Origin: Centroberyx gerrardi
Taxonomy: Eukaryota > Chordata > Actinopteri > Beryciformes > Berycidae
Length of the DNA: 64,000 nucleotides
Assembly: GCF_048128805.1 (NCBI RefSeq)
Contig: NC_136020.1
Span: 5,116,501-5,180,500 of the forward strand
Direction: 5' to 3'
Position 1 is the stretch's first letter. Every line of letters begins with the position of its first letter. The translations under genes and the position numbers were made by a program. The notes under the pieces were generated by a model, which was not told the DNA's origin, ran no database searches, and worked only from the letters and a program-made list of their open reading frames with translations. Positions 1-13,230 of the stretch are shown here, piece by piece.

Positions 1-1006
1 CTGCCTGTAGTCTACGTCTCATCTCCTCTCGTTCCTCCGTCACCTCCTTCAGCCGCGCCTCGTGCTCCATCCCCCGGTCTACTGCCTGCAAGGTTTCCAG
101 CAGAGCCGCCCTTGAATCTTCTAACCTGAGCTCGGCGTCCTGCCTTAGATCTCTCTCCTCCTGGAGGAGCTTCTGGAGCTCACGTAGCATGATGGCGTGG
201 TCGCCCTGCTCTTGCTCTCTCTCGTGCTGCTGGGTGATGACCCGGGCCTTGCTCTCTGCCAGCTGGTCCTGCAGGAACTGCAGCTCCGCCTCATGCTGCC
301 TTCTGCCTTCCTCCAGCCTCCCCTGCAGCTCCTCCAGCTCCTGCTTCATGATCCTTTTGTCAGCCTGGAAGCTGGCCTCCATCCTGGACTTTTCCTGAGT
401 GACCGTGGCCAGGGAGCTGGTGAGGGTGGTCAGCTGGGTCTTCAGCTGGATGACTCTCCTGTCCACCTCTGCAGTGTTTGTGCCGGACGGAGGAGTTGGC
501 TGCTGCTGGTCTGGTCCTCCACTACTGCTGGAGCTGATGCCGCTCTCTGATCCACTAGCCTCTGGATCAGACCTGTGGGCCAGTGAGGGCGCCCCAGGAC
601 CAGACGCTTCTCCAGGCGTCCCACCATGCTCCTCCTCAGCCTGCTCACCTCTGTTGGTCTCGCTGGTTATGCTGGTGGCCGTGTCTGCAGAGGCGGCCGT
701 GTCGAGACTGTCCTCGCTGTGCAGGGAGCAGTGGTCGTCTGGGAGGTCAGAGGTAACGGAGGCGGCACCGGCCTCGCAGAGGGAGCCGTCATCGCTGCGC
801 TGGCTGAGATCGACCTCCTGAGACACAGTTAGCACCTTCAGACTGGCCTCCAGAGCCTCCTTCTCCTTCAGCAGGCTCTTATATGCCCTGACCACATCCT
901 TGAAACGGGTTTGGTACTGGATCAGTTGCTTCTTCTGAGATTCAATAGTGTCCACAAGCTCTTTCTTGCTGGGGCCGCCCCCAAAGCTCATCCCAAACTT
1001 CTCCAT
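1..1006 (-). CDS. gcc1: GRIP and coiled-coil domain-containing protein 1, N-terminal part
   Basis: Golgin of the trans-Golgi network; in the family a C-terminal GRIP domain, outside this window, binds ARL1. The ATG is at 1006 on the minus strand and the frame is open for 335 codons to the window edge. The protein begins MEKFGMSFGGGPSKKELVDT, close to human GCC1, followed by VVRAYKSLLKEKEALEAS, a serine-rich linker, then coiled coil containing LKTQLTTLTSSLATVTQEKS and ITQQHEREQEQGDHAIMLRE, both recognisable GCC1 blocks. The whole seen coding part is one exon, as in human, where a single exon carries the CDS. It is head-to-head with ARF5, its neighbour in human too. Only the 5' part is present, so the GRIP domain cannot be checked. 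Confidence 0.93.
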   Translation of the reverse strand, partial: MEKFGMSFGGGPSKKELVDTIESQKKQLIQYQTRFKDVVRAYKSLLKEKEALEASLKVLTVSQEVDLSQRSDDGSLCEAGAASVTSDLPDDHCSLHSEDSLDTAASADTATSITSETNRGEQAEEEHGGTPGEASGPGAPSLAHRSDPEASGSESGISSSSSGGPDQQQPTPPSGTNTAEVDRRVIQLKTQLTTLTSSLATVTQEKSRMEASFQADKRIMKQELEELQGRLEEGRRQHEAELQFLQDQLAESKARVITQQHEREQEQGDHAIMLRELQKLLQEERDLRQDAELRLEDSRAALLETLQAVDRGMEHEARLKEVTEEREEMRRRLQA

Positions 1007-1723
1007 GACTTGGCTGGAGTTATAGCCAAAAGAAAGTTTTGCTCAGCTTGGATGCATACTTATTGGCTCAATTGCAAATCCACCAAAGAAGGAAATATGA
1101 CGTGCGTACTTAACTGAAACAGCTCATGATGTAAACCTGAAGGTGAAAATAGCTGCCATTCTGGATTGGTGAAACTGGATGGATGAGTTCCTGTAACAAC
1201 ACATTCTTAGTCAGATAATTGGATAAGATGACACAAAGCAATTAGTGTAGTGTCCCACAGTATCCCATATGTTAAATGCCATATGGGATACTGAAAGACC
1301 AGACATACCCATTAAGTAATCCATTTCATGTGAGATGTTTCTCTGTTTTTGCCTCGCAGACTTACATTATTTGTGCAAATGCTCTATGAGCTCCCAAAAC
1401 AAGGGATAAGCACATTACTCCCAATGCCACCAGAGGTGTAGCATTAGTGTGTATAGTTTGGCTCATGCAGACAAGAAGCAACTAGGTATTAAGTTCGTTT
1501 GAAGATTATCATTGGCCTTAACGTTATCTACATTTTCGATGTGCTCCAAGATTATTTGGCACGTCTTGGCTGTATATAAAATATCCTATAGGCCCATTTA
1601 TATCACAGATTAAAGAGACTAGTTCTTGACAAAATGCACAAGTGGGCATGCTGTACAGTACATTAGCTAATGTTGAGGTTAGCTAGTACTTATCATGTAC
1701 GCAAATGGAGTTTAAATTCTTAC

Positions 1724-2050
1724 CTTTGAAACATATGTCAGCCGTACCGGTGTAAGCGGTGTGTTGAATTCAGTCAAGCAAGAAGTTCTTCCAAGTTGAT
1801 GCCGACAAGCAATATCTTTGTGTAGGTTAATAAAGTTAAAGAGAAAGCTAAAGCTGAGAATCAAATTATAGAGTTTCAAGTGGTATTTGGATGTCAGCAA
1901 ACGGCAGCCATGTTGGTCTGAAGCGGAACTGGAGGCGGGGCGACAGAGACTGTAGTCCGGTACAAGTCTCATGATGCATTCAGGTGCTGCCGAAAATATC
2001 GTAGTTACGAGGGTTTTCTTTGTGGCCTGACAGTATGTTTGGAGTGTTGA
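1724..2050 (-). other. gcc1: Probable gcc1 5' untranslated first exon
   Basis: A strong minus-strand donor (CAAAG|GTAAGAAT) lies at 1724/1723. A plausible acceptor (CTGTTTCAG) lies near 1112, so an untranslated first exon spliced to the coding exon fits the two-exon human layout. The upstream end is a guess. An open frame across this stretch resembles no known protein and is not called coding. Confidence 0.4.
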
Positions 2051-2585
2051 CACCTCCTTGGTTGACACAAGCATGGAAGCAACGTTTACCCTACTTGTGT
2101 GTGATAGTGCCTAAATAACCAAAACACCAAAGTAACAAAATAAAGAAAGAAACTAAAATAAAGAAATAAACTGACAAGACTGCACAATGCAGTCAGTTTT
2201 CTGTAGAATTTGGTTGCTCCTGAGTTCATGTTATATGGCAAACCAAACATTACAACGTCAGCCACAAGCGAGACATGTAGCCTAGTTGTGTCCTGCCATG
2301 GTATTTTAAGTGAGTTGTGGTCACAGATGAAAGACGTTAATTTTGTTTGTTTAGTTGAAATAAATATATAATTCCCTACACTTGACTACATGTATTTCCT
2401 TGTTAGTGACTTAAGAATTCGGCATGTCCAAGAAAACGGGGTTAATCGCAAAAAAAGCCCTATTTACCGCCTGGAAGCTGTTATGTACTGCATTTTCAAG
2501 TCGGACCCTCGTATATACCGTCTTTCATCTAGGACCTAAATGCAGCATTGGTGTTTCTGCTTTTAATAAAGTTGAGTGAAAGCAG

Positions 2586-2593
2586 TGACGTCA
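2586..2593. promoter_or_regulatory. Perfect CRE palindrome in the gcc1/arf5 shared promoter
   Basis: TGACGTCA, the full cAMP-response element (CREB/ATF site), lies 166 bp before the ARF5 ATG. It is in the roughly 550-bp interval between the two divergent transcription units. The site is seen directly; use by CREB/ATF is inferred. Confidence 0.5.
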
Positions 2594-2758
2594 ATTATTC
2601 CGCGTTGGCCTGGACGTGGCACCGAGGAGGAGCTGCGCCCACTCTGTCCGGCTTGGATTAGAAGATCAACTCAGCGTTGCATTCAGCCCTATCGATTGCT
2701 AACATTTACTGTCATTTTTTAAAACCTTCATCGCCGCCCAACTGGGATCTGTCACAAC

Positions 2759-5821
<3,063 letters not shown>

Positions 5822-6545
5822 AGGAGGGGAGAAGATGAGAGGAGCAGGACCGGAGCGAACGAGTGATTTGAACATGCGCAGGAGGAGGAAGATGGAAGGA
5901 GCAACCAAGCAAGTAGAGGAGGAGGAGGAGGTGCAGAATGGAGCATTTCATCAGAGGAAAATGCAGACTTTGTTTTTTTGTTGTTATTTTTATTTTTTTT
6001 TAAATTATAAGTGTGTCTGTCCAGTAGAACTTGCAGTCATGGACTTTGCGCTCAGTTCCTGTTCTGAAGCCTTTTTTGTTTTTTCTCCACCATTCTCCCC
6101 CTTTTATTCCCTGTGTTGTCACTGCAGATGTTTCTTAGACTGTTTATATCTTTATTATGTTTCTTTCTTCATGCCTCCCAACTCCCTTGACAGTAAAATG
6201 TTTTAATTTGCATGTTTTAACAAAGAGAAAAATCATAAAAGCGGAAATCACTTGACGGTTGTGCTGATGTTGATTGTTATGGAATGGGCGGTAGGGCTTT
6301 TAGGGGTTGGGGGGGCGGGGGTGGATTGGGGTAGAGAGGGGTATGGAGAACAGGTTGTTGGTGTAACAGTCTTCGGGGAGGGGGGAGTGGTTGGCTTGGG
6401 GTTCGGGTCCCTCTGTCCTCTCCCTGGAAGGCTGACTGACTCATTCCAGAGAGCCGAATCTGAAGGCCAGTTCCATTCCTTAACAATGTGAAGAATGCAG
6501 GACATTAAGTATTTTCAAGGGCCATTGATGCAATAAAAGTGTCTT
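5822..6545 (+). other. arf5: arf5 3' untranslated region
   Basis: Non-coding, with A/T-rich and G-rich tracts. It ends at an AATAAA signal at 6532-6537 followed by a T-rich stretch. Open frames in both directions here match no protein family and look like chance. Confidence 0.75.
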
Positions 6546-7170
6546 TTTTTTTTTCTTCTCAACTGTTGAATTGTTGTCTGCTGACATTTTTCTGGTATGG
6601 GCTCGTGGCATGGATTACATGTAACACAACATTGTTAAAGAACTTTTTTAAGGTTGTCTGCTTGTAACCTCACTGTAGCATATGATATAGTTCAAGCTTA
6701 CATTTGCAGATGGGTTGTCCCAAATGAATATTTAATTTTCTAAAGGAAGATGTGGCAGAAAACTACAGAGCGGTCACTTACTTCCACACTAGTTTAATAG
6801 CTACATGACTAATTTGAGTATAAGGCTGTTGAACTGTGGAAATACTATTGCGTAAAATTACGTTTAAAGGATCAGTCTAGCAGTAAACTAGCACCACCTG
6901 TGATGAGAACACTGGCCTACCTCTGGCTTTGTGTATTTCATTGGTTTGCGGCTTCATTATCTGTACTGACAGGCAGTATGTGACAGCTCAATAAGTTATG
7001 TTAATTTAATGAGCTATGGAGCTATAAGTGGTTTGTCTATATCTGTATTGTTTAACTATTGGAGCAAAATGAGCTTCAGTTGAGTCGTCAGCAAACCCTT
7101 CCCATCAAGAACGTTTGAGTAGCAATCCCAAATTGACTTACTGATAAAGAGATCAGGGCTTTAAACCAAA
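6546..7170. other. Intergenic, nothing recognised
   Basis: This is the space between the converging 3' ends of arf5 and lamtor4. I see no gene, RNA or clear repeat in it. Confidence 0.5.
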
Positions 7171-7649
7171 TTTTATTCAATCACACAAGAGGTTTAAATA
7201 GCCAGAATCAACTTTTGAAGATACACTGTATACACAAAGCATTTAAAATATAGGGGGGGGGGGGAGAAAAATGCAATATGCTTCTCAATTATTTAGTACT
7301 TACACAAGTTTAACAGATATTCACTAAGCAAACTGTTGGCATTGGGTTAGAAAAGCCGTCAAGAGTTATCCCAAGCAAGCTGAAGTGAATCTGCTGGACT
7401 GTAGGAGAGCAGGGCGGCAGCATCTGCTCATCACAGCCTCCGCTATAAACAGAGGGTGGATGGGGAGTGATCTTGTCTGCCTTCCATACACAGGCAGTGA
7501 CGATGCCGTATGCCGGATCATGCCATTCATCATCATAATCGCTGCTGTAAACCATCTTTTGCGAGCGAGACGTCGTCTTTCGCCGTACACGAGTCCTGTG
7601 TGTGTGTTTGTGAGCGGCAGTTCCCTTCGCGTTCTTCCTGCGTTCACGG

Positions 7650-8860
7650 TTAAACGTTCACGGGCTCTCGCTGGTTGTTCTGACGCTTCACCACAAACAC
7701 TTTCTGACCGGATACCGTCACCGTGTACACAAAATCTTCCAACATGACTGTGGAGGTAAAACATTAGGTTAGGTCAGAGCAGCACATGCACGCCAGCACC
7801 CTGAACTTAAGGACAGTATGACTGTATGATACTCACTTTAAATATGGGGCATGTGAATGCCTTCATCTAATTCAGGGTCCAATTCCAGCAAGTTAAACTT
7901 TTACTGGCTGAATAAAATGTCAAACCAATTTCACAACACACATAAAGCTGAAAAGCTGTTGGAATACAGGTCTGCATAATTGGGTTGATTTATTGGTGGA
8001 AAAATAGAACATCGGGCAAAAATTTTTAGGACCTCTGCAATTGCAATTAAGACTTGAAAGGGTGCAATTAACTGCTTAAGACCTTTCAAGGCCTTGAAGA
8101 CATTTCAGACTTGCAGAACCTGCAGACACTCTTTCATTATTTTCTCCCATTAATGCCATATTCAGAGTATTCACACAGTTCACACACTGTTCATATTTTA
8201 TGAAACAGTGAAGCATGAAAATATGGCTCCTTCCGCATAGAAAATAGCCTCTGGATAGTAACATCATATCCTGTGTATGGATAAATGTGTACTTTTTGGA
8301 CAATATATCAATACATACCTCATAAATGTTCACATTGCCACATTTTCTCTCTAAAGAAATTGTCCACGGAGGTAAGTAAATGGTATAAGACATTTAGGCC
8401 AGAGCTCTTTCTGTCTGTGACATGGAGATCTGTGTAGGAGAGTGGCTGCATTGCATTCTGGTCTACTGAGGCTGCTGTCAGTGGAGAAATTGGTCTCTCT
8501 GCCTCTTCTACGATGGATTTCTCCCTGTATGATTGTTGAACGTTTCCTGGTGCAAAATGGCACCTCTAGAAAGAAGCCCTCGCTCTTTGATTCTGAGGGA
8601 CTGACACCAAAACCTGACGTTTACCGCTGATGTTTTAGATACCTGAAACATTTCTGTTGTCAAAATACATTGTAGCTGCATTGGAAATATCTCACTGTGA
8701 CGTCATATTGTCTATGTTTGGCCAGTTATCCATGGGAATAAGAAAAATACACCACAAACAACAGATTGGACCCAGAAATGCAAGGTACATTGCCAATACC
8801 TTTTAAAAACAGTGTTATTGTTTTAGGGTGGATTTTCCCTTTAATGACCTTTTGACCCTG

Positions 8861-8902
<42 letters not shown>

Positions 8903-10044
8903 GGTGCAATAACTACGCTATTTATAATGTACATGAAAGCTTAGTCTCTGTGTGTGTGTTTTACCTGACATCCGTTTGAAGGGTGGCTCAGCAGAGCCAT
9001 GTAACCGAAAGCGGCACGCTGTCCGGACCATTTGCATGATCACTCCTGCTGTGTGTTCATCATTCTCCAGTTCCCCTGCAGACTGAGTGAGTGAGAGAGA
9101 GAGAAGAGAGAGGAGAGGACTGACACATCGCCATCAACTGTCACACTGCGGAGGGCTGCAGATGAAACTGCTAACGGAGAGCAAGTCACACCAAACCCCA
9201 TTTAAAAGTAATGCGATTTGACGTTGCCTTACTTTTCCGCAACCATACATACTTTATAACATACAACTTAAGACCTTTTGCGAATCGTTAAAGTCCACCG
9301 GTAAATTCGGTTTATATATGAGCCACCAAGCATCGCTTTATCTGAAAATGTTTTTCAACTTTTAGAATTGGCTCACGGCCCGCTACCGCCCTCCACAGTG
9401 TATTTTGGTGGAAGCGGATTGCGGGACTAACAGACAAACAAATACTATAAGTTAGAACTTTATTGAAATAAGAGCTACTTCGTGCACTGGATGTATGCCA
9501 CATTAAAGAGTAGCTCCTAATGATTCGTAAAATGTCTTAAGTCATGTTGCGCCCGGTATGTACGTCTGCCAATAAGCAAGGACACATTCAATTGCAAGGC
9601 TTTTTAATGAGGTTCGGCGTGATGTTCTCCATACGAGAGAGAGCGCGGCACGTATCAGGGCTAGGGAGCAACTAACATTAGCCAACTGTAAATATACAAT
9701 CACTGCAAAGAAGAACAGGCAGGTTGAGCAGGAGGACCAGGATACTGACTCACCGCCAACACACCGTCTTCACTGATGACCAGGTAGCCCAGCTGGTCAG
9801 GTATCCTCTCCAGACCCTGCGTCAGAGCCGCTGTCGTCTGAAAACAAACAACCAACATACTGAAAGCTGTTAGGGCGCTAACTAGCAAGCTAGCTAAGTG
9901 TCAGCTTCTTCTTACCATGATAGGCACAACAACACTATACACGACATAACTACTACGGATGGCGCTGACTTCTAAAACGAGTTATTATCTTTATAACGAT
10001 AATACATGTCAAACATAAGGAATGGAACTGGCAAAACTCACCAT
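7650..10044 (-). CDS. lamtor4: Ragulator complex protein LAMTOR4
   Basis: Subunit of the lysosomal Ragulator scaffold, which anchors Rag GTPases and mTORC1. Four minus-strand exons: 10044-10042 (ATG only), 9837-9754, 9082-8965 and 7747-7650. They join in frame to 100 residues; human has 99. Sequence starts [20 protein letters not shown], then [40 protein letters not shown], and ends [21 protein letters not shown], matching human LAMTOR4 block by block. The initiator exon codes for methionine alone and is followed directly by GTGAG. The 3' UTR ends at a minus-strand AATAAA at 7177-7172, after a G11 tract near 7252. Divergent from atp6v1f with 619 bp between start codons. Confidence 0.95.
8860..8902. 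repeat. (ATA)n microsatellite
   Basis: About 14 uninterrupted AAT/ATA triplets in intron 3 of lamtor4. Confidence 0.9.
9215..9590. mobile_element. MITE in lamtor4 intron 2
   Basis: Ends carry inverted copies of a motif like CTTAAGACNTTTTNCGAATC (near 9265 and 9525-9545), with weaker similarity outward. The core includes GTGAGCCAATTCTAAAA on the opposite strand. A second copy in opposite orientation lies in atp6v1f intron 1. Ends are approximate. Confidence 0.55.
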
Positions 10045-10100
10045 TCTCGGTTATTTTTCTTTGCGAAGTTGGACACTACTGCATTTCCTTCTCTCTTTTT

Positions 10101-10109
10101 TCACGTGAC
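10101..10109. promoter_or_regulatory. CLEAR-type E-box in the lamtor4/atp6v1f divergent promoter
   Basis: TCACGTGAC matches nine of ten positions of the TFEB/TFE3 CLEAR consensus GTCACGTGAC. It lies 57 bp upstream of the lamtor4 ATG on its own strand. Both flanking genes encode lysosomal proteins of the kind TFEB controls. The motif is seen; regulation is inferred. Confidence 0.55.
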
Positions 10110-10582
10110 TGTTGCGGCCTTCAGGTGCTGTTAGAAATATCCGCGAAATGTGAGCGCGCATGAACGTCCCAAATAAGCCGCAAATACAACCGGGCAAGTT
10201 GACTGCCTACTAAAAAATAGTTTTGTCACGTTATCCATTTTGTTATTTGATCGCAAGCATTTGAATACGCGACAAGTCATGTTTACGACTTTCGAAACTC
10301 TGAATTAGAGGTTTACGAGGAGCACTTGAAGGCGGCATGCCTGCTGCCTAAACATATGAGGTTTTAATTCAGCTAGGATGGATGTTGGAGGTAGAAATCT
10401 ACTGTCAAATTACCGAAGTAAACGAATACATGTTTAGTTTATGAAGGGATCAAGCCGCTCATCTGGTATTTAATGTATCGCCAGTAACTATATTATCATG
10501 TTAGATTGTCTACAGACCAGTAGTTGGCGCACTTCGAATTCTGAACACTTTATCAAAGCGGAAGTTCCAGTCAGCTGACTCT

Positions 10583-10591
10583 TCACATGAC
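10583..10591. promoter_or_regulatory. Second CLEAR-like E-box variant near the atp6v1f start
   Basis: TCACATGAC is a one-base variant of the site at 10101 and lies 73 bp before the atp6v1f ATG. CACATG cores bind MiT/TFE factors less strongly than CACGTG, so this is weaker evidence. Confidence 0.35.
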
Positions 10592-10663
10592 CTAGAGGAT
10601 CTGTAAGCAGATTTTTCTCCTTTTCTCTCTTCCGAGCTAAATCTAAAAGATTGACAAGTCATA

Positions 10664-11772
10664 ATGGCAGGTCGAGGGAAATTAATCGCCGTTATTGGCG
10701 ATGAAGACACGTGTACAGGATTCCTGCTCGGTGGAGTTGGTGAGCTGAACAAAAATCGCAAGCCGAATTTCTTGGTGGTGGAAAAGGACACGAGCATCAC
10801 AGAAATCGAGGAGACCTTCAAGTAGGTGGCTTTAACAGATCACTGTGCATTAGTTTGCATGGTTGAAACGATCCCAAACAGAATACTTAACCGATAGAAA
10901 GCTCGTGCAGGTCGATTTTAACGTTATCCAGTGTACAAAAGTAGCCTAACGTAAGTAATGTTGTGTAACAGACCCTTTGTTTTCCATACGCCTTTCGGGT
11001 GATAGCTACGTCACGTTCTCTCTTGTATGGTGGGAACATGACGCCAAACTAGATTCAATAATCTGGCAGTTTAATGTGTTATTGTTTATCCGTAAAGATT
11101 CATACCTTGTCGAACGTGACTTAAGACATTTTACGAATCCTTACGATCCACTCGTCAACTCGGCATAGCTGTAATCCCACAAACGGCACTTTATGTTAGT
11201 AGATTTTACATTTTTTATAATTGGCTTGCTTGTTACGTCCACAATCTTCCTTCACTAAAATGCACCGTGGAGGGCGCTAGCGAGCAGTGTGAGCCAATTC
11301 TAAAAATTGAAATTATATGAAATAATGCACTGCTTAGTGGATTATCACCATGCCGAATATGCCAGTAGCTCATATTGATTCGTAAAAGGTCTTAAGTTGT
11401 ATTCTACAAAGTGTACATTTGCTGATAAGCAAGAAAACATAAAATTGACAGACTTCTGAATGGAGTTTGGTCCAGGGAACGTATTGGGATAGTAATATGT
11501 GTCTAGCCTATCTTAACACATGTTTTCTAGTGTGACTAAACTTTTTGCCACCCCCCTCTCTCTTTCTCAGGAGCTTCCTGGCTCGTAATGACATCGGCAT
11601 CATCCTCATCAACCAGTTCATCGCTGAGATGATCCGCCATGCCATCGATGCCCACATGCAGTCTATCCCCGCTGTGCTGGAGATCCCGTCCAAGGAGCAC
11701 CCCTATGACGCCTCCAAGGACTCCATTTTACGCCGGGCCAAGGGCATGTTTTCTGCCGAGGACTTCCGATAA
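10664..11772 (+). CDS. atp6v1f: V-type proton ATPase subunit F
   Basis: Subunit of the central rotor stalk of the V1 sector, which drives acidification of lysosomes and endosomes. Two coding exons, 10664-10821 and 11571-11772, join through a split lysine codon to 119 residues, the human length. Begins [20 protein letters not shown], contains [20 protein letters not shown] and [20 protein letters not shown], and ends [20 protein letters not shown] then [10 protein letters not shown]. The match to human is near-complete. A poly(A) signal lies at 12514-12519. It is divergent from lamtor4 and followed two genes later by spmip1, matching the human ATP6V1F-ATP6V1FNB linkage. Confidence 0.97.
11050..11440. 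mobile_element. MITE in atp6v1f intron 1
   Basis: Same family as 9215-9590 in opposite orientation: ACTTAAGACATTTTACGAATC near 11120, its inverted form ending near 11398, and the shared core GTGAGCCAATTCTAAAA at about 11290. Ends are approximate. Confidence 0.55.
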
Positions 11773-12797
11773 ACTCCCCACCCAGCAAACGTACACACAC
11801 CTGCCGTGTGACAATATATATGTCCATGACTTGACCTTGTGTTTTGCTTTTGCCATGCTGTACAGTACTGTTAGGTGACTAGGCTTCTTCTAAGTTACTG
11901 ATATGCAGTCTGTTGTGCGTCTACCATTCCACATTAACTGTTTTATGTAATAAGCCGTTTTTCATTTCTGCCTTTGAGTAAAATCTATGTAAAAAAAACA
12001 CTCATTCACTATAAATTGGTGGTTTGATAGGTTTTCTGTTTCTAGGTTAGATGTTGTTGTCTTATACAGGTATGCCACAGCAGTCTCATTCATATGTTAA
12101 GACTGGTAATTTTCCTATTTTTTTTCCAGAGAAGACTGAATATCTAGGCCTCATTTTCAGCAAAGAGATTTTTCTTTTCAGGAAGTGCAAAATGTTTCAT
12201 TATGCATGTGACTATGCCTCACTCTTCTGTCATTTTTAGATGCACACGTGTGTAACCTGTAAAAGCCCGTCTTCTCTGTCATCATGTGTTTACAAAGCTG
12301 TAAGATTCCTCTCATAAGAATATGTCTTATTGCATATGGCACAAAGGGGAAAATGAATTTCATCGTGCATCATGGAAATCTTATTGCTTATTGCTTAAAC
12401 TGTCATATTGCAAAATGAATGACTGACTGTGAATCAGTTGTGTGATCGTTGCAGTTGTATTAACTTATCTAGATATCTATGAAAAAACCCAGTGGGTTGA
12501 TGTTGAAGAAACAAATAAATTATATCTTGTTGGTTGTGAGATTCTCGTGATTTCATATTTGATTCATCGCCATATCTGTGCAACATCAGATTCAAAACTC
12601 ACATATTAGATATATATTTGAGAGGCGCTCTATCCAGAAAGGTGCCTCTGATTGCATAATGTGATCAGCTTATCTCTCTGCCATGACGTTTTGTTACATG
12701 AGCACACTGAGCTGAAGGGGAAGTATTTCCTAACATCTTTCTGGTCACTGACAAGGACAGATGACTCATCCCAACCAGCACATGAATAAAAACAATT

Positions 12798-12828
<31 letters not shown>

Positions 12829-12831
12829 CCC
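12798..12831. repeat. Poly-C/(TC)n tract
   Basis: A C-run followed by about ten TC dinucleotides, between atp6v1f and the secreted-peptide gene. The remaining 700 bp between these genes shows nothing I recognise, though a 5' untranslated exon of the next gene should lie here. Confidence 0.85.
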
Positions 12832-13230
12832 TGGCCATGGGTCAGAGGGGGACAAGCAGTTCTCATGTCTCTGCTGACCCTGGCCTGTGCTGTCCAATGC
12901 TAGGAAGCGGTAAATATTTGGACAACATTGGGAAGGCCTCATTAGTCGTCCCCGGTGGACAGGAGCGACCTTCCGCTCTCCTTCGGTCGGCTGAGAACAA
13001 ACACGTGTGGGCGCCGATCTGGGAATACTGGCCAGCTCCACATGACCTTAGCGGAAAAGCTGAATCTAGATCTGCTGACAAATTCGGAGATGGTTAGTCG
13101 ATACCAGCCTTAGTGGCCTTGGTAAGGCTTGTGGGGTATGCAGAGCAGATTATAAATGGGCTCCAAACAGAGTGAGTGTTTCCTTGGTTAGATGATAGTC
13201 CTCTCTCTCTCTGTGTTTCCAGAAACCAGC

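Noticed and set aside
189-832. Plus-strand and shifted frames of 60-140 codons over the first kilobase.
   Set aside because: They are antisense or out of frame to gcc1, whose minus-strand frame matches the known protein.
1712-2074. 120-codon minus-strand frame upstream of gcc1.
   Set aside because: It crosses the strong donor at 1724 and resembles no protein; a 5' untranslated exon explains the region better.
7366-7764. 132-codon minus-strand frame overlapping the lamtor4 last exon.
   Set aside because: Different frame from LAMTOR4; the family match ends in VNV at 7650.
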